Shown: positions 27,999 to 36,802 of the stretch, one piece after another
How positions within the stretch are numbered: the stretch's first letter is position 1
Layout of the letters: each line of letters begins with the position of its first letter
From: JASGDC01 sp047608145
GTDB taxonomy: Bacteria > Actinomycetota > Actinomycetes > Actinomycetales > Micrococcaceae
Assembly (NCBI GenBank): GCA_047608145.1
Contig: JASGDC010000033.1
Coordinates: 9,525-73,524, forward strand
Length of the DNA: 64,000 nucleotides
Reading direction: 5' to 3'
Notes under the pieces: model-generated
Database searches by the model: none
What the model was told of the DNA's origin: nothing
Seen by the model: only the letters and a program-made list of their open reading frames with translations
Program-made: the position numbers and the translations under genes

Positions 27999-28643
27999 TT
28001 AAGATATTATCTGTCCGAAAACATGTCTACGAACCCAAGCATGCATCGCAATAGAAGCAGCTGCAGCAGCATTCATCGAACGGGTTGAGCCATATTGAGC
28101 AATTGAAAGTGTATCTTTACAAGACTTATGTACTTCTTCAGTTAAACCGATACTTTCCTGTCCAAATACTAAAACACAGTTTTTAGGTAGATCATAAGTC
28201 TCTAACGGAACTGAATCAGGGAAATTATCAATACCAATAACCTCTAATCCCTCACTTTGAGCCCATTCCACAAAACCTTCAACTGTTGGGTGATGGCGTA
28301 CATGCTGGTATTTATCAGTAACCATAGCACCACGACGATTCCAGCGTTTTTTACCAATAATATGCACTTCTTTAGCCAAGAAAGCATTCGCAGTGCGCAC
28401 TACTGTTCCGATGTTTAAATCATGCTGCCAATTCTCAATTGCAATATGGAAATTATGACGACGTTTATCTAAATCTGCAATGATGGCATCCATTTTCCAA
28501 TAACGGTACTTATCTACGACATTACGTCGGTCACCATCACTTAGTAATTCTGGGTCATAATAATCTTCAGTAGGCCATTGGCCTTCCCAAGGACCAACGC
28601 CATTTTCATGGTTTGTACCATTATTATTAGCAGCTGTGCTCAT
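27999..28643 (-). CDS. TrmH/SpoU family RNA 2'-O-methyltransferase
   Basis: A 214-residue SPOUT-fold methyltransferase. Motif 1 is NIGTVVRTANAF near residues 76-87, motif 2 VLVFGQESIGLTEE, motif 3 YGSTRSMNAAAAASIAMHAW near 183-202. These form the knotted SAM site. It would 2'-O-methylate a tRNA or rRNA nucleotide; the exact target is not clear. A tryptophan-rich N-terminal extension (GPWEGQWPTEDYYDPELL) is typical of the actinobacterial form. It lies 86 bases upstream of fba on the same strand. Confidence 0.9.
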   Translation of the reverse strand: MSTAANNNGTNHENGVGPWEGQWPTEDYYDPELLSDGDRRNVVDKYRYWKMDAIIADLDKRRHNFHIAIENWQHDLNIGTVVRTANAFLAKEVHIIGKKRWNRRGAMVTDKYQHVRHHPTVEGFVEWAQSEGLEVIGIDNFPDSVPLETYDLPKNCVLVFGQESIGLTEEVHKSCKDTLSIAQYGSTRSMNAAAAASIAMHAWVRRHVFGQIIS

Positions 28644-28707
28644 TTAATCTATACCTAGTTCCTTAAATTTGTTACCTTTATCAGCTTACTCCGTTAGAGT
28701 TAATAGT

Positions 28708-29487
28708 ATGAGAATTTCTAGTTGGAATGTTAATTCCGTACGTGCCCGTGCTGACCGTATTGCAAACTTTTTGGAACGTAGTGATGTAGATGTCCTGTGT
28801 ATTCAAGAAACCAAAGCTAAAGATGAGCAGTTCCCTTGGGAACTTTTCGAACGCCTTGAATACGAAGTAGTTCACTTTGGTTTAAACCAGTGGAATGGCG
28901 TAGCCATTGCCTCACGTGTAGGTCTTGAAGATGTAGAGCGTAGTTTCCCTAACCAACCAGATTTTAAAGACATAGTAGAAGCTCGTGCAATTGGTGCTAC
29001 TTGCGGTGGAGTTAGAATTTGGAGCCTTTATGTACCTAATGGACGTGCTTTAGACGATCCGCATTATCCTTATAAATTAGAATGGTTAGCCACTCTTGAA
29101 GATAATATGAAAACCGGACTTAAAGCCAATCCTGAAGCTAAGATTGTCCTTGCAGGTGATTGGAATATTGCCCCTACTGACATTGATGTTTGGGATATGG
29201 AAGTATTTGAAGGGCATACTCACGTTTCCGACAAAGAACGTCAAGCTTTCCAAAACTTCTTGGACTTAGGTTTTACTGACTCTGGACGCACATTCTACGG
29301 TGAACCAGGCAAGTACACTTACTGGGACTATAAAGCGCTGAGTTTTCCTAAGAAAAAAGGGATGCGCATTGATTTCATGCTAACTTCTAAGGCACTTAAA
29401 GTTAAAGAAGCGTGGATTGATCGTGAAGAGCGCAAAGGAAAAGGTGCATCCGATCATGCCCCTATCCTGTTAGATTTTGAAGATTAA
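28708..29487 (+). CDS. xth: Exodeoxyribonuclease III
   Basis: About 259 residues from the ATG at 28708, which gives the canonical start RISSWNVNSVRARADRI. Catalytic motifs: CIQETKAKDEQFP, WNGVAIASR, SLYVPNGR, LAGDWNIAPTDIDV, RIDFMLTS and the terminal ASDHAPILLDF. A magnesium-dependent AP endonuclease and 3' exonuclease in base excision repair. An in-frame TTG at 28669 would add 13 non-conserved residues. No strong ribosome site precedes the ATG, so it may be leaderless. Its end overlaps the convergent copper ATPase locus by 4 bases. Confidence 0.95.
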   Translation: MRISSWNVNSVRARADRIANFLERSDVDVLCIQETKAKDEQFPWELFERLEYEVVHFGLNQWNGVAIASRVGLEDVERSFPNQPDFKDIVEARAIGATCGGVRIWSLYVPNGRALDDPHYPYKLEWLATLEDNMKTGLKANPEAKIVLAGDWNIAPTDIDVWDMEVFEGHTHVSDKERQAFQNFLDLGFTDSGRTFYGEPGKYTYWDYKALSFPKKKGMRIDFMLTSKALKVKEAWIDREERKGKGASDHAPILLDFED

Positions 29488-31776
29488 ACTCTACCAAAAT
29501 AACGTAATCGTAAACTATTAAGCACTACTGCCACTAACGAGAAGGCCATTGCAGCACCTGCAATCATTGGGTTTAATAAACCAAACGCTGCTAATGGCAA
29601 CGCTAGCATATTGTATGCAAATGCCCAGAATAAATTAGCTTTAATAGTTTTAAAGGTCTTCTTAGCTAGTTTAATTGCCTCCACAACTTCTAATAAGTCA
29701 CCACTTACTAAGGTAATATCAGAAGCCGCAATTGCAGCGTCTGCACCAGTACCAATTGCAATACCTAAATTAGCCTGAGCAAGAGCAACCGCATCATTGA
29801 TACCATCACCAACCATAGTGACTTTCTTACCGTCTGCTTGAAGCTTCTGAACTACATCACGCTTATCTTCAGGTAGCACTTCCGCGATTACAGTTTTAAT
29901 ACCAACCTGTTTTGCCATGTAATTTGCGGCATTTTTATTATCACCAGTAAGCAATACAGTCCCTAAACCTAATTCTTGTAACTTAGCGACTGCTTCTTTA
30001 CTACTTTCTTTCAAAGTATCAGAAACTGCAATTAAGCCACGTATTTTGCCATTCCAGGCTATATTGACGACAGTTTTTCCTTGTAGTTCTAGCTTATCCT
30101 TCTGGTTACCAAGTTCATCATCTAAGCTTTGAACTGTTTGTTTTAAGAGCTTTTCAGTACCGACATATACCTCAGTACCTTCAATTTCACCCTTTACTCC
30201 AAAACCAGCAATATTCTTAAAGTTAATGACTTCTGCTAACTCTCCTTTAGTCTTAGTTGCAGCAGCAATTTCTTGAGCGATTGGGTGTTCTGAATAAGCT
30301 TCCAAAGCGCCAGCCATAGCTAATAATTGATCTGAGCCTTCATCAGCTGCTGGTATCACATCACTAAGTTGCATTTTTCCAGAAGTAATCGTACCTGTTT
30401 TATCAAGCACAATAGTGTCAATATCACTACTGCTCTCTAGAACTTCAGGACCTTCCATCAAAATCCCAAGTTCGGCACCACGACCAGTGCCCATCATTAG
30501 TGCAATTGGAGTAGCTAGTCCAAGGGCACAAGGGCAATCAATAATTAATACTGCAACAGCTGCGGTAAATGCTAGTGACATTGAACTACCAAAAATTGCC
30601 CATAGTATGAAAGTCAACAGAGCTAGGCCAATTACTGCTGGCATAAAATACTCTGAAACTTTGTCAGCTAACTTTTGAATTCGAGCTTTCCTGCTTGGGC
30701 ATCCTGTACCATTTGTGCAATATGAGCCAGTTTGGTATCGCCACCAACAGCAGTAGCTTCAACTTCAATAACTCCGTTTACGTTAAGCATCGCCCCAGCA
30801 ACTTCTGTACCTGACCCTACTTCTCTAGGGACATTTTCTCCAGTTAACATTGAAGTATCTATCGTAGAGTGCCCTTTAACAATAAGCCATCCGTAGCAAT
30901 CTTTTCCCCAGGTTTAACGATGAAATGTTCACCTTTAACCAGCTCTTCCACTGGAATTTCCTGCTCTACTGTTTGCCCATTAACTTCACGCAATACTCTA
31001 ACTTGCCTAGCAGCTAGGTTAAGCAAAGATTTTAAGGCACTACCAGCTTCTCGTTTAGTTTTCATTTCAAAGTAACGACCTGTGAGCAAGAACATTGTCA
31101 CACCTGCGGCAGCTTCAAAGTAAATATTTCCGTTACCATCACTTACCTGTAATAAAAAATGGAAAGTATGTTTCATCCCTTCCATGCCTGCATGTCCTAG
31201 GAATAGTGCGTATAAACTCCAGAAATAGGTAGCTAAAGTACCCATGGAAATTAAAGTATCCATAGATACTATTTTATATTTTATTTGTTTCCAAGCTGCT
31301 TCATGGAATTCCCAACCATAATAAAAAACAACTGGAGTAGTTAAGGTTAATGCTGCCCATTGCCAGTAATTGAACTGTAGCTGTGGCACCATTGAAACCA
31401 AAATTACTGGAATTGCCAGCCACATTGACAGCACAAAACGCCAGCGCAACTATTCCAGCGAATGTGTTCCATGATCCATATGATCATGTGGATTAACTGC
31501 TTGCTCACTGTGATTATGTTTTTCGTGACTAGTATCATCATTGTGTGAATGTACTGGGGCAGGTTTGTGAGCTTTATAGCCAGTATTTTCTACAGTTTCG
31601 ATTAAGTCATGCTCAGAGATAGTGTCTGGGAATTCAATCTTTGCTTTTTCAGTAGCAAAATTAACACTAGATACTACACCGTCAAGTTTATTAAGTTTTT
31701 TTTCAATTCGGTTAGCACAGCTAGTACAAGTCATTCCCTCAATATCTAACTCAACTGATTTGGTAGTATCAGCCAT
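29484..31776 (-). pseudogene. Copper-transporting P1B-type ATPase, broken by one stop and two frameshifts
   Basis: Reading leftward: a heavy-metal-associated domain with GMTCTSCANRIEKKL, then a His-rich linker. An in-frame TAG at 31450-31452 (SLE-stop-LRWRF) interrupts before the membrane region. Transmembrane and actuator sequence follow to GEKIATDG. A missing T near 30868 shifts the frame just before DTSMLTGENVPREVG. A missing A in the run at 30687-30689 shifts it again before ARIQKLADKVSEYF. The last part from 30644 is intact: metal site DCPCALGLATPIAL, phosphorylation site DKTGTIT, and VGDGINDAVAL. The four pieces are in correct order with no lost segment, so the event is recent or a sequencing artefact. 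Intact it would export Cu(I) with ATP. Confidence 0.88.
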
Positions 31777-31816
31777 TTACCAAGCACTTCCCTAAGTAAT
31801 AGATCAATAAATCTTG

Positions 31817-32017
31817 TTATTTAACTTCATATCCAGCTTCGTCGACAGCGGTTTTAACTTTAGTAATTACATCTTCTGGACTGTCAAGAGTTAGTGTCTT
31901 ATCATCAAGTGAAACCTTGACATTCGCGACACCAGAAATCTCTGAAACTTCTTCCGTGATTGCATTAACGCAATGCTGACAACTCATACCCTCGATATCG
32001 TATTTGTAAGTTTCCAT
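31817..32017 (-). CDS. copZ: Copper chaperone CopZ
   Basis: A 66-residue heavy-metal-associated domain protein. The metal site is GMSCQHCVNAI near residues 9-19, and the fold ends VDEAGYEV. It binds Cu(I) with two cysteines and hands it to the copper ATPase or a repressor. It lies 40 bases upstream of the broken ATPase on the same strand. It looks fully intact although its partner does not. No CsoR or CueR gene is in the window. Confidence 0.9.
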   Translation of the reverse strand: METYKYDIEGMSCQHCVNAITEEVSEISGVANVKVSLDDKTLTLDSPEDVITKVKTAVDEAGYEVK

Positions 32018-32059
32018 TTGTACCCCTTATATTTGTAAGTATTTTCATACCTAACAACA

Positions 32060-33829
32060 TTATAAGTAGCGTTTATATTCCAAATCTTTAAGTTGGTAGT
32101 TAACCCAAGCTACTATTCTTTGCCAATACTGTTTATCTCTGCCTGGGAAAATTAAATGCTGTGCTAAGAATAGTAAAGCTAAGAAAGAAAGTACCTTAGA
32201 AAATATTGCTAACTTGGTGTAACTATAAGTAATTCTTACTTCTGAGCCACCTGGTGGTACTGTTATTTCAGTAGTGCCATATTTTGAAACACTTGAGGAT
32301 GCTTCAGTACCATTAACTAGTACTTTCTGTCCTAGATAACGGTACACCGGAGTAATGAGCTGGACATTAGTTTCAAGATTATTTCCTACATCAATAGTGA
32401 ATAATTTAGGAGTTGCATTATAGGAAACCATTCCAATATCTGAATTAGTTTTAGCATTTGGGTCATCAGAGGCCACTAAAGCACCATTCATATAATACGA
32501 GTTAGTTCCTACTTCTTTATGATTATCTTTAACTTGGATAGCGACTTTATTACCATTTTGCGCTACGTAGTAGAAATCAGCTATTTGATCAACTACATCA
32601 TCTTCAGCAACTTTACTATCCAAGTACTTACCACTTTGAATCCCGCCGTTTGCAGCTAAATCTTTTTGTTTCCAATGGTAAAAGCTGCCTATGGTAGTTC
32701 CATAAATTACCAATAAAATTATTGAAAGAAGGCCTAGCTTCCTAGTTTGCACACTAATATTTGAAAGTCTGTCCATAGCGTTAGTAAATGTTACGGAGAA
32801 AGAATATGCGAAACATAGAGTTATAACCGTATTAAGCCCAATTACGAATTGAGATATGGTCGATGAGCTATCCTGCCCTTTGAGCCAAAACGACATTATC
32901 ATTACAAAAATAAAAATAATTAGACCAAACCCAAAGATAAATCTATCTGGCTTATCTAATCTTTTAAATTTATATATTGTAAAAATTAATGCTAGTAAGA
33001 TAGACAAACCGAGACTACCATCGAAACGGTTTAATAACATTGAACGTAGGCTAAATCCAGAAGATGAAGTAGCTGCGTTATTACCACCATTACTGTAAAC
33101 TGACATCGCAAAATTTTGCTGTAGTAGTGGTACTAGTACACCTAATGAAAGTAACAATGACCAAATAGCTGCCTTCAAAAATGCAAAGGCTCTTTGCTGT
33201 TTATCTTGCCAAAAATACAATGAAAGCAATAGAGCAATACCAATTACTGTAGCGAATATCGCAGCACTTAGTATGTGTGTATGCGTAGTCAAAACCATAG
33301 CAATAGTCAGAATGTACCATTTACGATAATCACCAACAAAAATCTGATAGCAACCTAGTAATACTAGTGGCAAGAATATATAGCTTACTCCCTCTCCAAC
33401 ATTAACTCGGGCATTCATATCCCAGAAAAATACTGAAGAATAAAGATAAACTAACGAGAAAACAGCTGCAGTAAAATAATCTTTTTTAATCTGAAAAATA
33501 GAGTAATAAGCAATAAAAATACCTACCAAAGCTACAAGTATTACATACAGCTTATAGCTCAATAGTAAGTTTCCAGTCATTTTAAAGAACAAATATACTG
33601 GATAAAAAGTTAACCAAGGATAAAATTCATTAGTAATAGAGCCGTGATGGCCGAAGTTACTAAAGCTTACTGGGCTTGACCAAACAGTATCCAATCCTAA
33701 GATACGAGATAGGGTAAAACGTGAATCCCAAGTAGGTCCATAATATGAAAAAGTGTCGCTAAAAAGCGGTATGGCAAAAATAATAGCCATTACCGTTAAC
33801 AAAAGCAAATTAAAACGTTTTAATTTCAT
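32060..33829 (-). CDS. Polytopic membrane protein, PTPS-related/YfhO-like (possible GT-C type)
   Basis: A 589-residue membrane protein with about 12 helices and an exterior C-terminal beta-rich segment. The first exterior loop has PTWDSRFTLSRIL near residues 33-45, then NEFYPWLTFYPVYLFF near 66-81, and HTHILSAA. This layout matches the 6-pyruvoyl-tetrahydropterin-synthase-related membrane family and resembles GT-C or YfhO proteins. The WD in the first loop and the following YP pattern echo the DUF6541 proteins elsewhere in the window. Function unknown; envelope glycan assembly is an inference. It runs in the same direction as copZ with 42 bases between them. Confidence 0.68.
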   Translation of the reverse strand: MKLKRFNLLLLTVMAIIFAIPLFSDTFSYYGPTWDSRFTLSRILGLDTVWSSPVSFSNFGHHGSITNEFYPWLTFYPVYLFFKMTGNLLLSYKLYVILVALVGIFIAYYSIFQIKKDYFTAAVFSLVYLYSSVFFWDMNARVNVGEGVSYIFLPLVLLGCYQIFVGDYRKWYILTIAMVLTTHTHILSAAIFATVIGIALLLSLYFWQDKQQRAFAFLKAAIWSLLLSLGVLVPLLQQNFAMSVYSNGGNNAATSSSGFSLRSMLLNRFDGSLGLSILLALIFTIYKFKRLDKPDRFIFGFGLIIFIFVMIMSFWLKGQDSSSTISQFVIGLNTVITLCFAYSFSVTFTNAMDRLSNISVQTRKLGLLSIILLVIYGTTIGSFYHWKQKDLAANGGIQSGKYLDSKVAEDDVVDQIADFYYVAQNGNKVAIQVKDNHKEVGTNSYYMNGALVASDDPNAKTNSDIGMVSYNATPKLFTIDVGNNLETNVQLITPVYRYLGQKVLVNGTEASSSVSKYGTTEITVPPGGSEVRITYSYTKLAIFSKVLSFLALLFLAQHLIFPGRDKQYWQRIVAWVNYQLKDLEYKRYL

Positions 33830-33930
33830 AGCACTAACACCTTAAAGCACAAAGATAACATATTAGTTGCATTGTTGTTTAAAAATTTATAGAAAACATA
33901 AAATAAAGCTACTCTCTGCTACAGTCAAAA

Positions 33931-34440
33931 ATGAATTATCTAGAAAATCCAATGTTAGAAAAAAATCACATCCGGCTAGAACCACTCAGTAACAAACGCC
34001 ACGACGACTTAGTACTGGCCGTGCAAAAAGATGAACTTTGGGAAACTTGGTATACCGCAATTCCTAAGCCAGAATACATGCTGACTGAGATTAAGCAACA
34101 TATTAAATTACATAGTGAAAATAAAAGTGTACCTTGGGCAGTGATAGATACTAATTCAGGAAAAGCAACACACAGCACTAAAACTAATCCAGCTGCAAAG
34201 CTATTACTTTTAACTAGAGCTTTTGAAGATTTAAACTGTATAGCAGTCGAGTTCCGTACCCACTGGCTTAACCAACAATCTTGTGCGGCTATTGAAAAAC
34301 TCGGTGCAAAACAAGATGGCATTTTGCGTAATCATCGAATAGTTGAAAATGGAACGCTTAGATATACTGTAGTTTATTCAATAATTGAAAGTGAATGGCC
34401 TACAGTAAAGTTTAGATTACAAGAACGCCTTAAAAGCTAG
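33931..34440 (+). CDS. GNAT N-acetyltransferase (RimJ/RimL-type) with an apparent internal deletion
   Basis: A 169-residue protein. The N-terminal part (IRLEPLSNKRHDDLVLAVQKDELWETWY, blocks IRLEPLSNKRHDDL and LWETWY) and C-terminal part (NPAAKLLLLTRAFEDL, RTHWLNQQSCAAIEKLGA, GILRNHRI) match the GNAT family. Between WAVIDTNSGK and THSTKTNPAAK the usual beta4-beta5 stretch (normally G-S/T-x-F... EIGxTWY) is missing, about 25 residues. The reading frame is kept. Without that strand the acetyl-CoA fold is unlikely to be normal. An ATG seven codons in (MLEKNH) is an alternative start. Confidence 0.7.
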   Translation: MNYLENPMLEKNHIRLEPLSNKRHDDLVLAVQKDELWETWYTAIPKPEYMLTEIKQHIKLHSENKSVPWAVIDTNSGKATHSTKTNPAAKLLLLTRAFEDLNCIAVEFRTHWLNQQSCAAIEKLGAKQDGILRNHRIVENGTLRYTVVYSIIESEWPTVKFRLQERLKS

Positions 34441-34452
34441 CATAAAACAAAA

Positions 34453-34498
34453 ACTCTAGAACCCTTATTCCTTGCTAGGAAGAACCAGATTCTAGAGT
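34453..34498 (-). terminator. Terminator of tRNA-Phe
   Basis: ACTCTAGAA (34453-34461) pairs perfectly with TTCTAGAGT (34490-34498). On the minus strand the stem is followed by TTTTTGTTTT, a strong T tract. It may also help end the rightward GNAT transcript. Confidence 0.8.
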
Positions 34499-34509
34499 CT
34501 GTAAAAGTG

Positions 34510-34585
34510 TGGTGGTCTGGACGGGCGTCGATCCCGTGACCTCTCGATTTTCAGTCGAACGCTCTACCAACTGAGCTACCAGACC
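34510..34585 (-). tRNA. tRNA-Phe (anticodon GAA)
   Basis: Acceptor stem GGTCTGG pairs with CCAGACC and the discriminator A is followed by an encoded CCA (plus 34510-34512). The loop CTGAAAA carries anticodon GAA. T arm ACGGG-ATCGACG-CCCGT. It is the last of three leftward tRNA genes in the order Glu, Asp, Phe. Confidence 0.96.
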
Positions 34586-34662
34586 ACTTGAATAAAAGTA
34601 TTTTATTCAAGAACAGGCGATCTGAGAAATTCAAACCGCCCTCTACTCAGAATAACTGAGAG

Positions 34663-34736
34663 CGACCCTGACGGGACTCGAACCCGCGACCTCCGCCGTG
34701 ACAGGGCGGCGCGCTAACCAACTGCGCTACAGGGCC
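34663..34736 (-). tRNA. tRNA-Asp (anticodon GTC)
   Basis: Acceptor stem GGCCCTG pairs with CAGGGTC (one G-U). The anticodon loop holds GTC in a CCGCC/GGCGG stem, and the T arm is CGGG-TTCGAGT-CCCG. CCA is not encoded. Confidence 0.95.
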
Positions 34737-35013
34737 ACATCGTAATTACGACTTGATTAGTTTAACACACTTTTTTTGTAAAAGCATAATTAAGAAAAAT
34801 ATAGTTTGAATACCTTGAAAAACCCTATATAAAAACAAGGGAATAACTCCTGTAGTTTTTACTGATTTTGACTAAATTTATATGGAATTTTGGTAAAAAG
34901 TTCGGCATTAAGAAAACTACATTAGTTATTGCCGTGTGTTTGAGCACACGTTTTTCACTGAAACGTACCGCGATACGTAAGACTTAGCTTACATTACAGA
35001 AAATAAAGGGGAA

Positions 35014-35043
35014 CAAAAAAGCTCCTGCCATTAGCAAGAGCTT
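35014..35043 (-). terminator. Terminator of tRNA-Glu
   Basis: On the minus strand AAGCTCTTGCTAATGGCAGG ends in AGCTTTTTT: arms AAGCTC and GAGCTT with an inner TTGC/GCAG partial pairing, followed by a six-T tract (plus A run 35015-35020). Between it and tRNA-Asp about 270 bases hold no gene I can recognise. Confidence 0.78.
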
Positions 35044-35049
35044 CATTTG

Positions 35050-35122
35050 TGACCCCAACGGGATTTGAACCCGTGTTACCGCCGTGAAAGGGCGATGTCC
35101 TAGGCCACTAGACGATGGGGCC
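35050..35122 (-). tRNA. tRNA-Glu (anticodon TTC)
   Basis: Acceptor stem GGCCCCA pairs with TGGGGTC, discriminator A. Anticodon TTC lies in CCCTTTCAC. T arm ACGGG-TTCAAAT-CCCGT. CCA is not encoded. Confidence 0.95.
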
Positions 35123-35315
35123 GTTGTTGCATTTAACAATTAACAACTTGTACAGTTTAACACATAGAATTTTATATTTTCAAATCGTAGCTAAGTAAAT
35201 TTCAAGTTATTTTTATCTAGATTTTAGTATTAAAAATACTATTATTCATAAAAGAATAAATCTGCTAAACTCTACTACAATAGAAAAATGTTTTTATCGG
35301 GAGTGTAAGGAATAA

Positions 35316-35909
35316 ATGATCCCCACTGTATCGTCCAATTACGAAGATACAATCAGGAACTTAGTAGTAGGTTCTGGTTTTTCTGGCCTTGCTATGGCCG
35401 CTGAACTTAACCGCAACCACATGGAAGTCACGCTAATTTCTGGTCCAATGCATCCGACTACGGCAAACCCATCAACTTCTACGTCTTCACTACCTTCATT
35501 AAGTACTAATCAGATTGATGGTTGGAAATCACGGGTTGAAATTATTAAACATTTAGAGACATATATTCGGGCGCATAAACTAGATTTCCGTAAGAATGTG
35601 CATGTTGAGAATATTACACCTGTTTCCGAACCTGAAACTTATAAAGGTGAATTAATTCGTTGGATTGTCACCACAGACCAAGGGACTCTCTTCGCTCGAA
35701 ATATTATTATGGCTGGTAAAAATGGCAGCTTTTCGCGATTTAACCGCTATGACACCATCCAACACGAAAATTCCCCTGAAGGCTTCTATGTAGTGGGGCG
35801 TGCTTTAGGCTATGGTAAAGCTGCAATAAAAGAAATCTTGGCACAAGTTCGTCGAGTAATCCGACTAATTAAAGATCAAGATCTTCAAGATACTGCACGC
35901 CTTCAATAA
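35316..35909 (+). CDS. Short FAD/NAD(P)-binding flavoprotein, probably truncated
   Basis: A 197-residue protein that begins with a dinucleotide site NLVVGSGFSGLAMAAELNR near residues 15-33. It then has a low-complexity Ser/Thr stretch (PSTSTSSLPSLSTN), a short middle region including HLETYIRAHKLDFRKNVHVE, and the FAD C-terminal signature GFYVVGRALGYGKAAIKEI. Typical flavoprotein monooxygenases of this kind are about twice as long, so the NADPH domain appears to be missing. The frame is open and GGGAGTGTAAGG precedes the ATG. The last 41 bases overlap the convergent spermidine-synthase-like gene. Activity is uncertain. Confidence 0.65.
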   Translation: MIPTVSSNYEDTIRNLVVGSGFSGLAMAAELNRNHMEVTLISGPMHPTTANPSTSTSSLPSLSTNQIDGWKSRVEIIKHLETYIRAHKLDFRKNVHVENITPVSEPETYKGELIRWIVTTDQGTLFARNIIMAGKNGSFSRFNRYDTIQHENSPEGFYVVGRALGYGKAAIKEILAQVRRVIRLIKDQDLQDTARLQ

Positions 35910-36702
35910 ACTCTTTAGCTTTCCCAGTCCCCCACAATTGAGCTGGAATAGGGTCCGTGCGTAACATTCTTCCTAGACTAGGGCTTCCAATTTTGGCATC
36001 TGATGCTACTAGCACAATATTGCCATAACGTTTCCCTTTTAACATCGCAGAATCAGAAATTACTGACACGTTTGTGAAATTTGCTAATAATGCTGCAATC
36101 TCAGCTTTAACTGAACTATGTTTTGGGCCATCTCCACAGTTAATTAAATATAAACCTCCAGGCCTTAGCACTCGTTTAACATGTGAAACAAATTCTATGG
36201 TAAGTAATTCTCTTGGAGTTACTGGACCAGCAAAAACATCACGGATAATTACATCACGACTATTTTCACTAAGACTTTCAACCACTTCACGAGCTTCTCC
36301 AGCACGCAGTCGCATCTGAGGTGCGCTTGGTAAATCAAACCAACTACGTACAAAATCAATAAGTTTAGTATCAAGTTCAACTACTACATGCCTAGCCGCA
36401 GGATATCGATAAGCCATATAACGAGGTAACGAGCAACCTCCACCACCTAGGTGCAAAAAGTTAATCTTTTGTTCAACTCTTGGATTAAATTGTGATTCAA
36501 TAACTTTTGCCATGTAGCGCATATATTCAAAATCCAAATTAAATTTACTGGATAAATCGATGTGGGAACTTTGTACATCATTGATATAAAGCAACCAACC
36601 ATTAGGTGTATAACGATCCCTGACTAATTCGGCGGTACCAGTATCAATCAAGAATTTCCCAGCTTGTGGGGCTGCTATTCGTTGCTTTCTCTTTCTTACC
36701 AT
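35869..36702 (-). CDS. Spermidine-synthase-like (SpeE family) protein
   Basis: A 277-residue Rossmann-fold aminopropyltransferase/methyltransferase-like protein. The cofactor loop is NFLHLGGGGCSLPRY near residues 80-94, the acidic loop HVVVELDTKLIDFV, then RAGEAREVVESL and DVIIRDVFAG, where a true spermidine synthase usually has D-x-x-D at the equivalent catalytic place. The Arg-Asp-Val-Phe form and GGGG loop are typical of actinobacterial SpeE-like proteins that lack proven polyamine synthesis. Cytoplasmic. It is divergent from pta. Confidence 0.78.
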   Translation of the reverse strand: MVRKRKQRIAAPQAGKFLIDTGTAELVRDRYTPNGWLLYINDVQSSHIDLSSKFNLDFEYMRYMAKVIESQFNPRVEQKINFLHLGGGGCSLPRYMAYRYPAARHVVVELDTKLIDFVRSWFDLPSAPQMRLRAGEAREVVESLSENSRDVIIRDVFAGPVTPRELLTIEFVSHVKRVLRPGGLYLINCGDGPKHSSVKAEIAALLANFTNVSVISDSAMLKGKRYGNIVLVASDAKIGSPSLGRMLRTDPIPAQLWGTGKAKEFIEGVQYLEDLDL

Positions 36703-36802
36703 TTAACTATCTTGTCAGACACTTTAAAGAAAAATGGTTAAGCAACCGAAAAAATGGGATAATGAGTTACCAAAGACGTCTTTCATATAGGAGAGAAAAT
36801 AA

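Noticed and set aside
34741..35013. Small RNA or gene between the tRNA-Asp and tRNA-Glu
   Set aside because: There is a GTGTGTTTGAGCACAC hairpin near 34934-34949, but no clear promoter, ribosome site or T-tailed end to define a transcript.
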